A DNA stretch of 64,000 nt from Paractinoplanes polyasparticus (GCF_019710575.1 NZ_JAHWFK010000020.1:124001-188000), one strand, 5' to 3'. Positions 1 to 9,394 are shown, numbered from the stretch's first letter. Notes: generated by a model not told the origin, from the letters alone. Program-made: numbers and translations.

Positions 1-714
1 GAGGCCGGCGCGCTCGCGGTCGGTGGCCAGCATGTCGTGGCGTACGCCCCACAGCTTCTGCGCGTTCCGCCAGGCCACGTTGCGGGTGTATTCCACGGCC
101 TCGCCCTGCCACCAGTCGTCGAGGCAGCCGTTCATCGTGTCGATCAGCAGCTGCCACTTCTCGAGGTAGCCGCGCCGCAGCCCGGGGATCGCCTCGGCGA
201 AGATGTCGTTGATCTCGAGGTAGTCGTGGTGCTGGTCGCTGTCGTCGACCGGGTCGCTGCCCAGGTGGTCGAACGTGGTGACCAGCGCGAACGGCAGGTC
301 GAAGTTGATGTGCGCGTTGACGCCGGCGCAGGCCGACGGCAGCGGACGGCAGTCCGGTCCCGGGATGCGCTGGAACAGGCAGGCCCACACCTCGGGGCAG
401 CGCGGGCTCGTCCCGGCGCCGGCCCAGGCCCGCAGCGCGTCGAAGTAACGGGCCGCGAACTCCACGTCCAGGCGGGACAGGAAGGCCGGATCCTTGAACT
501 TGCCGGCGTACAACCGCTCCAGCACACCCTCGGTGATCGTCAGGTAGAGCTGGTTGAAGTCGCACAGCGGGTTCTCCCGCCGCAGCGGTGGCACGTGACC
601 CAGGACGTCCTGCAGCGCCTTGAGCTGCTCGACCACGGCGGGGACGTCGTCGGGGTGGCCTTGCAGGAGATCGGTCATCTCCCGTTGCACAGGTCCCCAG
701 ACCGACTGGCTCAT
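1..714 (-). CDS. DUF5995 family protein (3' end cut by window)
   Basis: Reading leftward from an ATG at 714, preceded by a good GGAGGAG ribosome site, 238 codons stay open to the window edge, so the C-terminus is missing. The protein is soluble, with no signal peptide. It carries the Asn-Ala-His-Ile-Asn-Phe-Asp-Leu-Pro patch and the His/Asp-rich stretch (DSDQHHDYLEIND) that I associate with DUF5995, an actinobacterial family of unknown function. The frame was chosen by its start site and conserved-looking His/Asp/Trp pattern; longer overlapping frames are low-complexity shadows. No function is assigned. The H/D clusters suggest a metal-binding helical protein, which is inference only. Confidence 0.8.
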   Translation of the reverse strand, partial: MSQSVWGPVQREMTDLLQGHPDDVPAVVEQLKALQDVLGHVPPLRRENPLCDFNQLYLTITEGVLERLYAGKFKDPAFLSRLDVEFAARYFDALRAWAGAGTSPRCPEVWACLFQRIPGPDCRPLPSACAGVNAHINFDLPFALVTTFDHLGSDPVDDSDQHHDYLEINDIFAEAIPGLRRGYLEKWQLLIDTMNGCLDDWWQGEAVEYTRNVAWRNAQKLWGVRHDMLATDRERAGL

Positions 715-750
715 CGGTTCTCCTCCACGAACATCGGCGGAGGGCCCCCT

Positions 751-786
751 AGCACCACCCGGCGGCGGTGGCCGCCGGGTGGTGCT
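751..786. terminator. 16-bp perfect GC-rich hairpin
   Basis: Sixteen bases at 751-766 pair perfectly with 771-786 around a GGTG loop. The hairpin lies between the stop of the LuxR-type regulator (leftward) and the start of the DUF5995 gene (also leftward), so it probably ends the regulator transcript. There is no U-tract on the minus strand, as is common for actinobacterial hairpin terminators. Confidence 0.6.
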
Positions 787-880
787 CCCCCGTGGCCAAA
801 GACTTCCAAAGCCCGCGTACGTAGGGATCGGTAGATCTACGTATTCGTGGCGCGCGGAAGGCCGGAAGATAACGAAAAGG

Positions 881-3682
881 TCACGCCGCGGTCAGGAAGA
901 CCCGGCTCGCCTGCACCCTCGTGCGTACCTGGAGCTTGTCGAAGATGTGCCCGACGTGGACACCGACCGTGCGCTCGCTGATGAACAACCGCTCGCCGAT
1001 CTCGCGGTTGGTCAGCCCCTCGGCCAGCGCCGACAGCACCTCACGCTCGCGGGTGGTGAGCACGCTCAGCTCGTCCTTGGTGTCCGTCTCGATCAGCGGC
1101 ACGGTGGGGATGTCATCGGCGAGCGCCACCTTGTAGCGCTGAGCGACCCCGACGATCTCGGCCGCGAACGGGCGCGCCCCCATCGCGATCGCCGTGGCGT
1201 ACGCCTCCCGCAGCGCCCCGATCGCCGCCGCCTTCCGCGTGCGGCGCTGCAGGGCTGCCTCAGCCTGCCGCAGCCGCGAATACGCCGCCGGGTACGGCTG
1301 CCGCCGCTTGTCCCAGGTGGCGGCGGCCTTGGCCCACGGCGCCGGGTCCTGCCGGCCCTCGATGCGGCTCAGCTCGGCGGCGCACAGGTCGAGGTAGCCG
1401 TCGATCACCCCGCGTACGGGCAGGGCCGCATTGCCGACCCCGGCCGCCATCCGCTCGGCCGCCACCTTGAGCCGGCGCAGCGCCCCGGCGTCGACCGGCT
1501 GGCCGGCCGCGAACGCCTCGGCCTCGGCCCGCAGGCCGTGCCAGGCCAGCACGCCGATGAGCACCAGGTCGTCGGAGCGGGTCTCGGTGAGCCCGCGCTG
1601 CACCGCCGCCCGCGCGGTCGGGTGCTCGCCCTGCCACATGGCCAGCCCGGCCCGCAGCGTGAGCATCGGCAGCACGTGCCGCGCCCCGCCCCCGGCCAGC
1701 AGCGTGGCCACGGCGTCGAGGTCGCGGTGGGCCGCGTCGATGTCGCCGAAGCCGACCCAGAGCCGGCAGCGGGCCAGCAGCAGTTCGACCGCGTCGGCGC
1801 CGGACGGCCGGTGCCGCATGGCGTCGGCCAGCACCGCGTCGGCCTCGCTCCACTGCCCGACCCGGAACAGGCCGTTGGCGGCGATGGCGAGCAGCCGAGT
1901 CTGGTAGGTGCGGCCCGCGCCCAGCGCGGCCAGCCTCTCGGCGCCGCGGCGGGCCACGAGCACGCCCTCTTCGATGTTGTTGAGCGGGCCGGTCAGCAGC
2001 TCGGCCAGGTGCAGGTAGGCGACGCCCAGCTCGTCGGGGTGTCCGCTGCGCTCGGCGATGTCGACGGCGTTGCGGATCACGGCCAGCCCGGCGTCGGGGT
2101 CCTCGCGGAACGCGGCGCTGAAGCCGAGCGCGGCACTGGCCCGTACGAGATCGGCCGTCGATCCGTTGACCTCGGCCATCTCGAGCGCGTCGACGGCGCG
2201 TGCGTTGGCGTCGGCGTAACGACCCAGATGCAGCAGCAGTTCGGCCAGGTAGGCCGCGGCGGAGGCCCGCTGGCGGGGGGAGCAGTCGGAAGCCTCGAGA
2301 GCCCGCTCGTATTCCGCCTCGGCGGTGGCCGTGCGCCCGGCGGCGGCCAGGTAGCGCGCCCGTCGCAGGTGCAGGTCGCACTGGCTGGGCGCGTCGGGCC
2401 GCCGGGACAGGTCGTCGAGGCGGGACAGGGCCCGCAGGTGCTCGCCGCACTGGTGAGCCGACTCGGCCGCGTGGGCCAGCAGCTCGGTGCGCTCGGGCGC
2501 GTCGTCTGTGGTCAGCTCGAGCGCTGACGACCAGTAGCGGTGGGCCTCGGTGAAGCCGTACAGCTTCTCGGCCGACCGGGCCGAGGCGATCACCGAGGGC
2601 AGCGCGCGGCCCGGCTCGCCGGCCTTCTGCCAGTGATGGGCCAGGCGGGCGTGATCGGGCGTGCCGCCCGCCTCCGCCAGCGCCTCGGCGAAGCGCCGGT
2701 GCAGAACCGTGGCCTCGGCCGGCAGCACCTCGCCGGCCAGCACCTCGGCCACCAGGCGGTGGCGCAGCCGGTAGCCGTCGTCGGCGCTGGCCACGAACCG
2801 GTGGGCGACCGCGGCCCGGACCGCCTCGATCAGCTCAGCCTCGGGCAGCGGCACTACCCGGGCCAGCACGTCGTGGCCGACCGGCTCGACCCCGGCCGCG
2901 ATCGCGTGGACCACCGAGTGGGCGTTCGGAGGCAGCTCGTCGACCCGGGACAGGAAGATCTCGCGCAGCGTGTCGGACAGCTCGACCCGGCCGTCGCGCA
3001 GGTCACGGGCCAGCTCCTCGGCCACGAAGGGGTTGCCGCCGCTGCGCTTGTAGACCTGGTCGGCGTCCTCGCTCTCGACCCGGCCGCCGGTGATCGCGGT
3101 GACCAGCTCGACGGTCTGGTCACGGTCGAGCGGAGCGAGCTCGACCACCCGGACCGACCGCAGGCGCCGCAGCTCGGCCAGCACCTTGCGCAGCGGGTGG
3201 GCGCCCTGCAGCGCCTCGGCCCGGACCGCCGCCAGCACGGCTATCTTGACGTCGCCCAGGCCGGCCAGCAGATAGAGCAGCAGCTGGCGGGTGCTGCGGT
3301 CGGCCCACTGCAGGTCGTCGAGCACCAGCAGCAGACGGCGCTCGCCGGCCACCGCCCGCAGGTCTTGCGAGACCCGGTCGAGCAGGGCGCCCGCGGATCC
3401 GGCGGGCTGAACATTGTGGTCGAACTGCCGCAAGGCCTGAAGAACGGGATGCAACGGCGAGGCGTCGCCGATGTCGAGGCAGGTGCCGGACAGCACGGCG
3501 AAACCCGCGTCACGCATGGACAGGACGGTCTCGCGGAGCAGTCGGCTCTTGCCCACTCCGCTCTCCCCGGTGACGAACACCGCGGAGGTGCCACCCGATC
3601 CCGCGTTGCGCAGGTCGGACCTGATCTGAGCCAACGTGCCGGTGCGTCCGACAAGTGGCCCGTCGTCCCCCTCGCCGGCCAT
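881..3682 (-). CDS. LuxR-family transcriptional regulator with N-terminal AAA/STAND ATPase
   Basis: A large regulator of 933 aa from the chosen start. An N-terminal NTPase has Walker A (GESGVGKS, residues 39-46) and Walker B (LLLVLDDLQWADR). A long alpha-helical TPR-like region follows. The C-terminus is a LuxR/GerE helix-turn-helix (LTTREREVLSALAEGL...ISERTVGVHV). This is the LAL/MalT-like architecture, in which ligand and ATP binding control DNA binding; the ligand is unknown. I prefer the ATG at 3682 because AGGG lies just upstream and the ATPase homology begins immediately; an in-frame ATG at 3745 lacks a ribosome site. It is divergent from a cyclase-like gene. In mycobacteria, cyclase, ATPase and LuxR modules occur adjacent or fused, which suggests a functional pair. 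Confidence 0.88.
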   Translation of the reverse strand: MAGEGDDGPLVGRTGTLAQIRSDLRNAGSGGTSAVFVTGESGVGKSRLLRETVLSMRDAGFAVLSGTCLDIGDASPLHPVLQALRQFDHNVQPAGSAGALLDRVSQDLRAVAGERRLLLVLDDLQWADRSTRQLLLYLLAGLGDVKIAVLAAVRAEALQGAHPLRKVLAELRRLRSVRVVELAPLDRDQTVELVTAITGGRVESEDADQVYKRSGGNPFVAEELARDLRDGRVELSDTLREIFLSRVDELPPNAHSVVHAIAAGVEPVGHDVLARVVPLPEAELIEAVRAAVAHRFVASADDGYRLRHRLVAEVLAGEVLPAEATVLHRRFAEALAEAGGTPDHARLAHHWQKAGEPGRALPSVIASARSAEKLYGFTEAHRYWSSALELTTDDAPERTELLAHAAESAHQCGEHLRALSRLDDLSRRPDAPSQCDLHLRRARYLAAAGRTATAEAEYERALEASDCSPRQRASAAAYLAELLLHLGRYADANARAVDALEMAEVNGSTADLVRASAALGFSAAFREDPDAGLAVIRNAVDIAERSGHPDELGVAYLHLAELLTGPLNNIEEGVLVARRGAERLAALGAGRTYQTRLLAIAANGLFRVGQWSEADAVLADAMRHRPSGADAVELLLARCRLWVGFGDIDAAHRDLDAVATLLAGGGARHVLPMLTLRAGLAMWQGEHPTARAAVQRGLTETRSDDLVLIGVLAWHGLRAEAEAFAAGQPVDAGALRRLKVAAERMAAGVGNAALPVRGVIDGYLDLCAAELSRIEGRQDPAPWAKAAATWDKRRQPYPAAYSRLRQAEAALQRRTRKAAAIGALREAYATAIAMGARPFAAEIVGVAQRYKVALADDIPTVPLIETDTKDELSVLTTREREVLSALAEGLTNREIGERLFISERTVGVHVGHIFDKLQVRTRVQASRVFLTAA

Positions 3683-3870
3683 GAAGGTCACCCTAATGCC
3701 CAGCGACCCGACACGTTCTCGGCGGTTCGGTCGGTTCTCGGTCACATGAGTGACCGGACCGCGACAAGGTCAACACACTGTCGGAGATACGTCGTTCTGC
3801 AGATCCGCTACGCGACTGCGGCTGGCACCGTACTCCCGGGGCAAGCAGTGACCTGGGGGAGCGTGAAGAC

Positions 3871-4503
3871 ATGACCGCAATCGCTATGGCGGAGCAGGAG
3901 CGGCGTCAGACCGTCACCGTCCTCTTCATCGACATCGTGGGCTTCACCTCACTGGTCGACGACTTGGACTGCGCGGACGTCCGCGCGTTGCAGCGCGACT
4001 ACTTCGGCATCGTGTCCGACGTGGTCCGCGCGGGCGGCGGAGTGGTGGAGAAGTACGTCGGGGACGCGGTGATGGCGGTGTTCGGCACCGGCCCGGGCGG
4101 CTTCGGCGCGGAGGCCGCCGCTGCGGCGGTGCGGGTGGGCCTGTCGGTCCAGGAGGCGTTGAGGGGGCGTCTCCTGGCCGGCCGGTTCGCCGTCCGGACC
4201 CGGGTCGGGCTCGCGACCGGCGACGTCATCGTCGACCTGGACGCGACGCGCGAGTTCGGGCACGGCATGATCAGCGGCAGTGTGGTGGTCACGGCCGCGC
4301 GCCTGCAGGCGTACGCGCCGCACGACACCGTGGTGGTCTGCGCCGGGACGCGGGCGGTCACCGACCAGTTGGTCGCGTATCAGGAGCTTCCGCCCGTACG
4401 GGTGTCGGGCAAGCCGCGGCCGCTCGACCTCTGGCGAGCGCTGGGCCCGCAGTACGCCCGCACGGCGACGCGCCACCTGTGGGCGGTGCCGGCCGCGGCG
4501 TGA
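3871..4503 (+). CDS. class III adenylate/guanylate cyclase-like domain protein
   Basis: A stand-alone catalytic domain of 210 aa with no membrane segment. The first metal-binding motif LFIDIVGFTSL (D21), the purine-facing K61 in EKYVGD and the second metal Asp D65 are present. The segment that normally reads G-D-x-V-N-x-A-A-R-L is G-S-V-V-V-T-A-A-R-L (136-145). The Asp that pairs with Lys in purine recognition is therefore Ser137, and the transition-state Asn is Val140; Arg144 is retained. Family membership is clear, but activity or substrate choice may be altered or lost. The start has GGGGGAG about 12 bases upstream; a second ATG lies at 3886. It is divergent from the LuxR/ATPase gene and may be its cyclase-like partner. 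Confidence 0.85.
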   Translation: MTAIAMAEQERRQTVTVLFIDIVGFTSLVDDLDCADVRALQRDYFGIVSDVVRAGGGVVEKYVGDAVMAVFGTGPGGFGAEAAAAAVRVGLSVQEALRGRLLAGRFAVRTRVGLATGDVIVDLDATREFGHGMISGSVVVTAARLQAYAPHDTVVVCAGTRAVTDQLVAYQELPPVRVSGKPRPLDLWRALGPQYARTATRHLWAVPAAA

Positions 4504-4653
4504 CGCGTGTTGTAGGTCACCAACCGTTTCTTTTGTCCGAATTATCTGTTCACAGGTGGGCCCTCCCGGCTCGGTTGACCAGAAGTGTCGGGGGGTCCCG
4601 GTAGGCTCGCCGCGAATTGACCACCACCTTGGGCTGATCGGGAGTGCCACCTC

Positions 4654-6705
4654 GTGACCGCGGAGATCCTGTACGGGGCTGATGACCTCACGCACCTGGA
4701 GGGGCTGGACGCCGTCCGGAAACGCCCGGGCATGTACATCGGCTCCACCGACAGCCGGGGCATCAACCACCTCGCCAACGAGATCATCGACAACTGCACC
4801 GACGAGGGCGTCGGCGGTCACGCCACCAAGGTGGCCGTCATCCTGCACGCCGACGGCTCGCTGCAGGTCGACGACGACGGGCGCGGCATCCCGACCGCGA
4901 TCAACACCAAGTCCGGCCTCAACGGCGTCGAGCTCGTGCTCACCCGCCTGCACGCCGGCGGCAAGTTCGGCGGCTCGGGCTACAAGACGTCCGGCGGCCT
5001 GCACGGCGTCGGCGCCTCCGCGGTCAACGCGCTCTCGCTGCGCTTCGACGTCACCGTCAAGCGCGAGGGCAAGGTCCACGAGATCTCGTTCCAGCGCGGC
5101 GTGCCCGGCTCCTTCGACGGTCCCGGCCCGCAGGCCCGTTTTCATCCCGAGTCCGGGCTGCGCGTCGTCCGCAAGATGAAGCGCGGCGAGCCCACCGGCA
5201 CGTCCATCCGCTACTGGTACGACGCGCGGTACTTCGAGACGGGCGCCCGGCTCGACGTCGACGCCGTCCGCGCCAAGCTGCGCAACACGGCGTTCCTCGT
5301 CCCCGGCGTGATGTACACGCTGCGCGACGAGACGGCCGAGGAGACGACGAACGAGACCTTCCACTTCCCGCACGGGCTCACCGACATGGTCGAGTTCCTG
5401 ACCCACGCGGGCGACAAGCCGGTCTCCGGCCTGCTGCAGGTCAACGGCGAGGGCACGTACAAGGAAAACGCGGCCGACGCCAACGGCGTGATGCAGTCCA
5501 ACGTCGAGCGCCGGGCCGAGGTCGAGATCGCCTTCCGGTGGGGCACCGGCTACGAGCGCACGATCGAGTGCTTCACCAACACGATCCGCAACACGCACGG
5601 CGGCACCCACCGCAAGGGCTTCGAGCGAGCCCTCGTACGAGCGCTGACCGAGGCCATCCGCAACACGCGCGGCCTGCTCAAGCCCAAGGAAGACCCGCCC
5701 GTCCTCGACGACCTGCTCGAGGGCATGACCGCGGTCATCCACGTGCGCATCCCCGAGCCGCAGTTCACCTCCCAGACCAAGGACGAGCTGTCCACGGCCG
5801 GCATCACCCGCGTGCTCCAGGGCCTGGTCGAGGCGCACATCAAGGAATGGATCGACGGTCGCAGGACCAAGGCCGAGGCCCGCACCGTCCTGCAGAAGGT
5901 GGTCGACGCCGCCCGCGTCCGCCTCACCCAGAAGCAACAGAAGGACGCGGCCCGCCGCAAGACCGCCCTCGAGGGCGCCTCGATGCCGCCCAAGCTGGTC
6001 GACTGCCGCGCCACCGGCATCTCCCGTTCCGAGCTCTACATCGTCGAGGGCGACAGCGCCCTCGGCACCGCGCGCATGGCCCGCAGCTCGGAATACCAGG
6101 CGCTGCTGCCCATCCGCGGCAAGATCCTCAACGTCCAGAAGGCGTCGCTCCAGCAGGTGCTCGACAACGCCGAGTGCTCGGCCATCGTGCAGGTGCTGGG
6201 AGCCGGCTCGGGCCGCACGTTCGAGCTGAGCTCCATGCGCTACGGCCGCGTCATGATCATGGCGGACGCCGACGTCGACGGCTCCCACATCCGCACGCTG
6301 CTGATCACCCTGTTCGCCAAGTACATGCGCCCGGTGATCGAGCAGGGCCGGCTCTTCGCGGCCATGCCGCCGCTGCACAAGGTGGTCACCAAGGGCCGCA
6401 ACTCGCAGACCATCTTCACCTACACCCAGCAGGAGATGGACGCGACGGTCAGCCGCATCGAGCGCGAGGGCGGCGCGGTCAACAAGCCGGTCAGCCGATT
6501 CAAGGGCCTAGGCGAGATGGACGCCGACGAACTGTGGGACACCACGATGAACCCGGCCACCCGCACCGTCCGGCGCATCACGCTCGACGACGCCGAACGC
6601 GCCGAGGCCACCCTCGAGCTGCTGATGGGCGAGCGTGTCGAACCGCGCAAGAACTGGCTGATCGAGGCGGCGGGCCGCATCGACCAAGAGACGATCGACG
6701 CCTGA
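4654..6705 (+). CDS. parE: type IIA DNA topoisomerase subunit B (topoisomerase IV ParE / GyrB-like)
   Basis: ATPase subunit of a type II topoisomerase, 683 aa, GTG start with GGGAG upstream. The GHKL ATPase shows E43-x3-N47 (NEIIDN), DDGRGIPT and GGLHGVGASAVNALS. The TOPRIM domain has VEGDSALGTARMAR and the DADVDGSHIRTLLI acidic pair. The C-terminal tail has FKGLGEMDADELW. The EGDSALG wording differs from the EGDSAGG common in GyrB, and the gene sits outside any dnaA-gyrB context, so I call it the second (ParE-type) enzyme. It pairs with the subunit A gene 14 bases downstream. Biochemical class (gyrase or topo IV) cannot be proved from sequence alone. Confidence 0.93.
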   Translation: MTAEILYGADDLTHLEGLDAVRKRPGMYIGSTDSRGINHLANEIIDNCTDEGVGGHATKVAVILHADGSLQVDDDGRGIPTAINTKSGLNGVELVLTRLHAGGKFGGSGYKTSGGLHGVGASAVNALSLRFDVTVKREGKVHEISFQRGVPGSFDGPGPQARFHPESGLRVVRKMKRGEPTGTSIRYWYDARYFETGARLDVDAVRAKLRNTAFLVPGVMYTLRDETAEETTNETFHFPHGLTDMVEFLTHAGDKPVSGLLQVNGEGTYKENAADANGVMQSNVERRAEVEIAFRWGTGYERTIECFTNTIRNTHGGTHRKGFERALVRALTEAIRNTRGLLKPKEDPPVLDDLLEGMTAVIHVRIPEPQFTSQTKDELSTAGITRVLQGLVEAHIKEWIDGRRTKAEARTVLQKVVDAARVRLTQKQQKDAARRKTALEGASMPPKLVDCRATGISRSELYIVEGDSALGTARMARSSEYQALLPIRGKILNVQKASLQQVLDNAECSAIVQVLGAGSGRTFELSSMRYGRVMIMADADVDGSHIRTLLITLFAKYMRPVIEQGRLFAAMPPLHKVVTKGRNSQTIFTYTQQEMDATVSRIEREGGAVNKPVSRFKGLGEMDADELWDTTMNPATRTVRRITLDDAERAEATLELLMGERVEPRKNWLIEAAGRIDQETIDA

Positions 6706-6719
6706 GGGGCCGAAGCTAG

Positions 6720-9242
6720 ATGGCACGCCGTAAGAACACCGACAACCGCGTCGACCTGTCCGCTTTCGACCAGGCCGGCGCCCACGTCATCGACAACCCG
6801 CTGACCACCGAGGTCGAGGACTCCTATCTCGAGTACGCCTACTCGGTCATCCACTCGCGCGCCCTCCCCGACGCCCGCGACGGCCTGAAGCCGGTGCACC
6901 GTCGCATCCTCTGGTCGATGTCGGAGCAGAACCACCGCCCCGATCGCCCCTATGTGAAGAGTGCCCGAGTTGTCGGCGATGTGATGGGTAAATACCATCC
7001 GCACGGGGATGTCGCGATTTACGACGCTCTTGTGCGGCTCGCCCAGGACTTCTCGCTCAACGCCCCACTCATCGACGGGCATGGAAATTTTGGGAGCCCG
7101 GACGACGGACCGGCGGCAGCGAGATACACCGAGGCGCGCATGTCGCGTGAGGCGATGTTGCTGGTCGGCGAACTGGGGGAGGGGACGGTCGACTTCAAGT
7201 CGACCTATGACGGGTCCGATCTCGAACCCAAGGTGCTGCCCGCCGCCTTCCCCAATCTGCTGGTGAACGGCACGTCGGGCATTGCGGTCGGCATGGCCAC
7301 CAACATGATTCCGCACAACCTCGGTGAGGTGGTGGCGGCGGCGCAGCATCTGATCAAGAATCCGGATGCGAGTCTCGACAAGTTGATGCGCTTCGTTCCC
7401 GGGCCTGACTTGCCGACCGGTGGGCAGTTGCTCGGGCTCGACGAGGTTCGGCGGGCCTACGAGACCGGGCGTGGTGTGGTGCGCATGCGGGCCAAGGCGC
7501 AGACCGGGTTGCTCGAAGGGGGGCGCGGGCGGCAGGCCATCACCGTCACCGAACTTCCGTACGGGGTGGGCACCGAGAAGATCATCGAGGCGATCACCGA
7601 TGAGGTGAAGGGCAAGCTCATCGTCTCCGGGCCCAAGCGGGGGCAGCGGCAGGCGGCCCGGCTGGTAGGCATCGCCGACGTGAAGGACCTCACCGACCGT
7701 GAGCACGGCACCCGGCTGGTCATCGAGTGCAAGGTGGGCGTCAACCCGCAGGCCCTGCTGGCCGACCTCTACCGGCTGACCCCGCTCGAGTCGTCGTTCG
7801 GCATCAACAACCTGGTGCTGGTCAACGGTCAGCCGCAGACGCTCGGGCTCAAGGCGTTGCTCGAGGTCTTCGTCCAGCACCGCTACGACGTGGTCACCCG
7901 GCGCACCGAGTTCCGCCGCACCAAGCGACAGGACCGGCTGCACCTGGTCGACGGCCTGCTCATCGCGCTGATCGACATCGACCGGGTGGTGGCGATCATC
8001 CGGGGCAGCGACGACGCGGCGTCGGCCAAGGCCGCGCTCATGCAGGAATTCAGCCTCAGCGATATTCAGGCCACGTACATTCTCGACACTCCGTTGCGGC
8101 GGCTCACCCGCTTCGACCGCATCGAGCTCGAGACCGAGCAGGAGCGGCTGCGGAGCGAGATCGCGGAGCTCAGCCACATCCTCGACAACTTCGACGTGCT
8201 TCAGCAGCTTGTCTCCGACGAGCTGGCCGCGGTGGCGTCCGAGTTCGGCGGGCAGCGGCGCACCACGTTGATCGACGGCGACCTGAAAGAGGTGCTGGCC
8301 GCGTCCGCGCCGGCCGGGCCGCTCGAGGTGGCCGACGACCCGTGTCAGGTCATCCTCTCGGCGACCGGGCTCATCGCCCGGACGGCGGCCGAGAGCGAGG
8401 AGGCCACGGAGGCCCGGCGCCGGTCCGGGCGGGTCAAGCACGATGCCGTACGCGCCGTGGTGCACTCGACCGCGCGGGGCCGCATTCTGCTGGTCACCAA
8501 CCGGGGCCGCGCGTTCAAGACCGACGTGCTCCCGCTGCCGGTGCTGCCCGAGCAGTCGGGCACGGTGTCGATCCGCGGCGGCATGTCCGCGTCCGAGCTG
8601 GTCCCGCTGGAAAAGGGCGAGAAGGTGGTCGGTCTGGCCCCGTTGGCCGCGGCCGGCTCGCCGGGCCTCGCGATGGGCACCCGGCAGGGCGTGATCAAGG
8701 TGTGCGCCCCCGAGTGGCCGGTGCGCTCCGACGAGTTCGAGGTGATCACGCTCAAGGAGGGCGACGAGGTTCTGCAGGCCACGTGGCTGACCGACGGGTC
8801 CGAGGCGCTGGTCTTCGTGACCTCCGACGCGGCGTTGCTGCGCTTCCCGGCCAAGAACGTGCGGCCGCAGGGCCTCAAGGGCGGCGGCATGGCCGGCGTC
8901 AACCTGTCGGCCGGGGCCGAGGCGATCTCGTTCAACGCGGTCGCCACGGCCGACCACGACCACGGCGAGCCGATGGTGGTGACCTCGACCGGCACCCAGG
9001 TCAAAGTCAGCCCGTTCGCGTCCTACCCGGCCAAGGGCCGGGCGACCGGCGGCGTCCGCGTGCAGCGATTCCTCAAGGGCGAGACCCGGCTGACGGTGGC
9101 CTGGGTCGGTCCGCGGCCGGTCGGTTCCAGCAACACCGGTGACCCGATCGACCTGCCCGACCCGGACGCCCGCCGCGACGGCTCGGGCGAGGCCGTCCTG
9201 ATGGGCCCGCAGATCGTCGGCCACCTGATCGACCGCGGCTGA
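6720..9242 (+). CDS. parC: type IIA DNA topoisomerase subunit A (topoisomerase IV ParC / GyrA-like)
   Basis: DNA-breaking subunit, 840 aa, co-transcribed with the ParE-like gene (14-base gap). The catalytic tyrosine is Y136 in AARYTEAR. The quinolone-resistance region reads KYHPHGDVAIYDALVR, so the residue equivalent to E. coli GyrA Ser83 is Val98, while the Asp87 equivalent (D102) is kept. The C-terminal part has beta-pinwheel-like repeats, but I see no canonical QRRGGKG GyrA box, which favours a decatenase/topo IV over a supercoiling gyrase. Codons within about 6960-7450, covering the active site, end in A/T far more often than in the rest of the gene. Confidence 0.93.
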   Translation: MARRKNTDNRVDLSAFDQAGAHVIDNPLTTEVEDSYLEYAYSVIHSRALPDARDGLKPVHRRILWSMSEQNHRPDRPYVKSARVVGDVMGKYHPHGDVAIYDALVRLAQDFSLNAPLIDGHGNFGSPDDGPAAARYTEARMSREAMLLVGELGEGTVDFKSTYDGSDLEPKVLPAAFPNLLVNGTSGIAVGMATNMIPHNLGEVVAAAQHLIKNPDASLDKLMRFVPGPDLPTGGQLLGLDEVRRAYETGRGVVRMRAKAQTGLLEGGRGRQAITVTELPYGVGTEKIIEAITDEVKGKLIVSGPKRGQRQAARLVGIADVKDLTDREHGTRLVIECKVGVNPQALLADLYRLTPLESSFGINNLVLVNGQPQTLGLKALLEVFVQHRYDVVTRRTEFRRTKRQDRLHLVDGLLIALIDIDRVVAIIRGSDDAASAKAALMQEFSLSDIQATYILDTPLRRLTRFDRIELETEQERLRSEIAELSHILDNFDVLQQLVSDELAAVASEFGGQRRTTLIDGDLKEVLAASAPAGPLEVADDPCQVILSATGLIARTAAESEEATEARRRSGRVKHDAVRAVVHSTARGRILLVTNRGRAFKTDVLPLPVLPEQSGTVSIRGGMSASELVPLEKGEKVVGLAPLAAAGSPGLAMGTRQGVIKVCAPEWPVRSDEFEVITLKEGDEVLQATWLTDGSEALVFVTSDAALLRFPAKNVRPQGLKGGGMAGVNLSAGAEAISFNAVATADHDHGEPMVVTSTGTQVKVSPFASYPAKGRATGGVRVQRFLKGETRLTVAWVGPRPVGSSNTGDPIDLPDPDARRDGSGEAVLMGPQIVGHLIDRG

Positions 9243-9361
9243 GTTCAGCAATACAAGTTCATGATCGTCGTTCAAGCCGAGCCCGCCACTCCACTGGGGG
9301 AGCCCCCGCTGGCCATTGTCGCGAAGTTGAGCATGATCGTGGGGGCTTGGCCGCGGTGCGC

Positions 9362-9387
9362 TGTGGATAACTCGGCACTGTGGAAAA
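9362..9387 (-). other. two DnaA-box-like nonamers in the same orientation
   Basis: On the minus strand, 9362-9370 reads TTATCCACA, the exact E. coli consensus DnaA box, and 9379-9387 reads TTTTCCACA, one base off. The two are 17 bases apart in the convergent gap between parC and the following leftward gene, so they are not in an obvious promoter. They could be a DnaA-titrating or regulatory site, or chance. Confidence 0.4.
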
Positions 9388-9394
9388 CGGTTGG

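Noticed and set aside
3949..6378. 809-codon open frame on the minus strand opposite the cyclase and parE genes
   Set aside because: Its composition is Asp/Val/Ala/His/Gly low complexity, a mirror of G/C-ending codons on the real strand; it crosses two genes with clear motifs.
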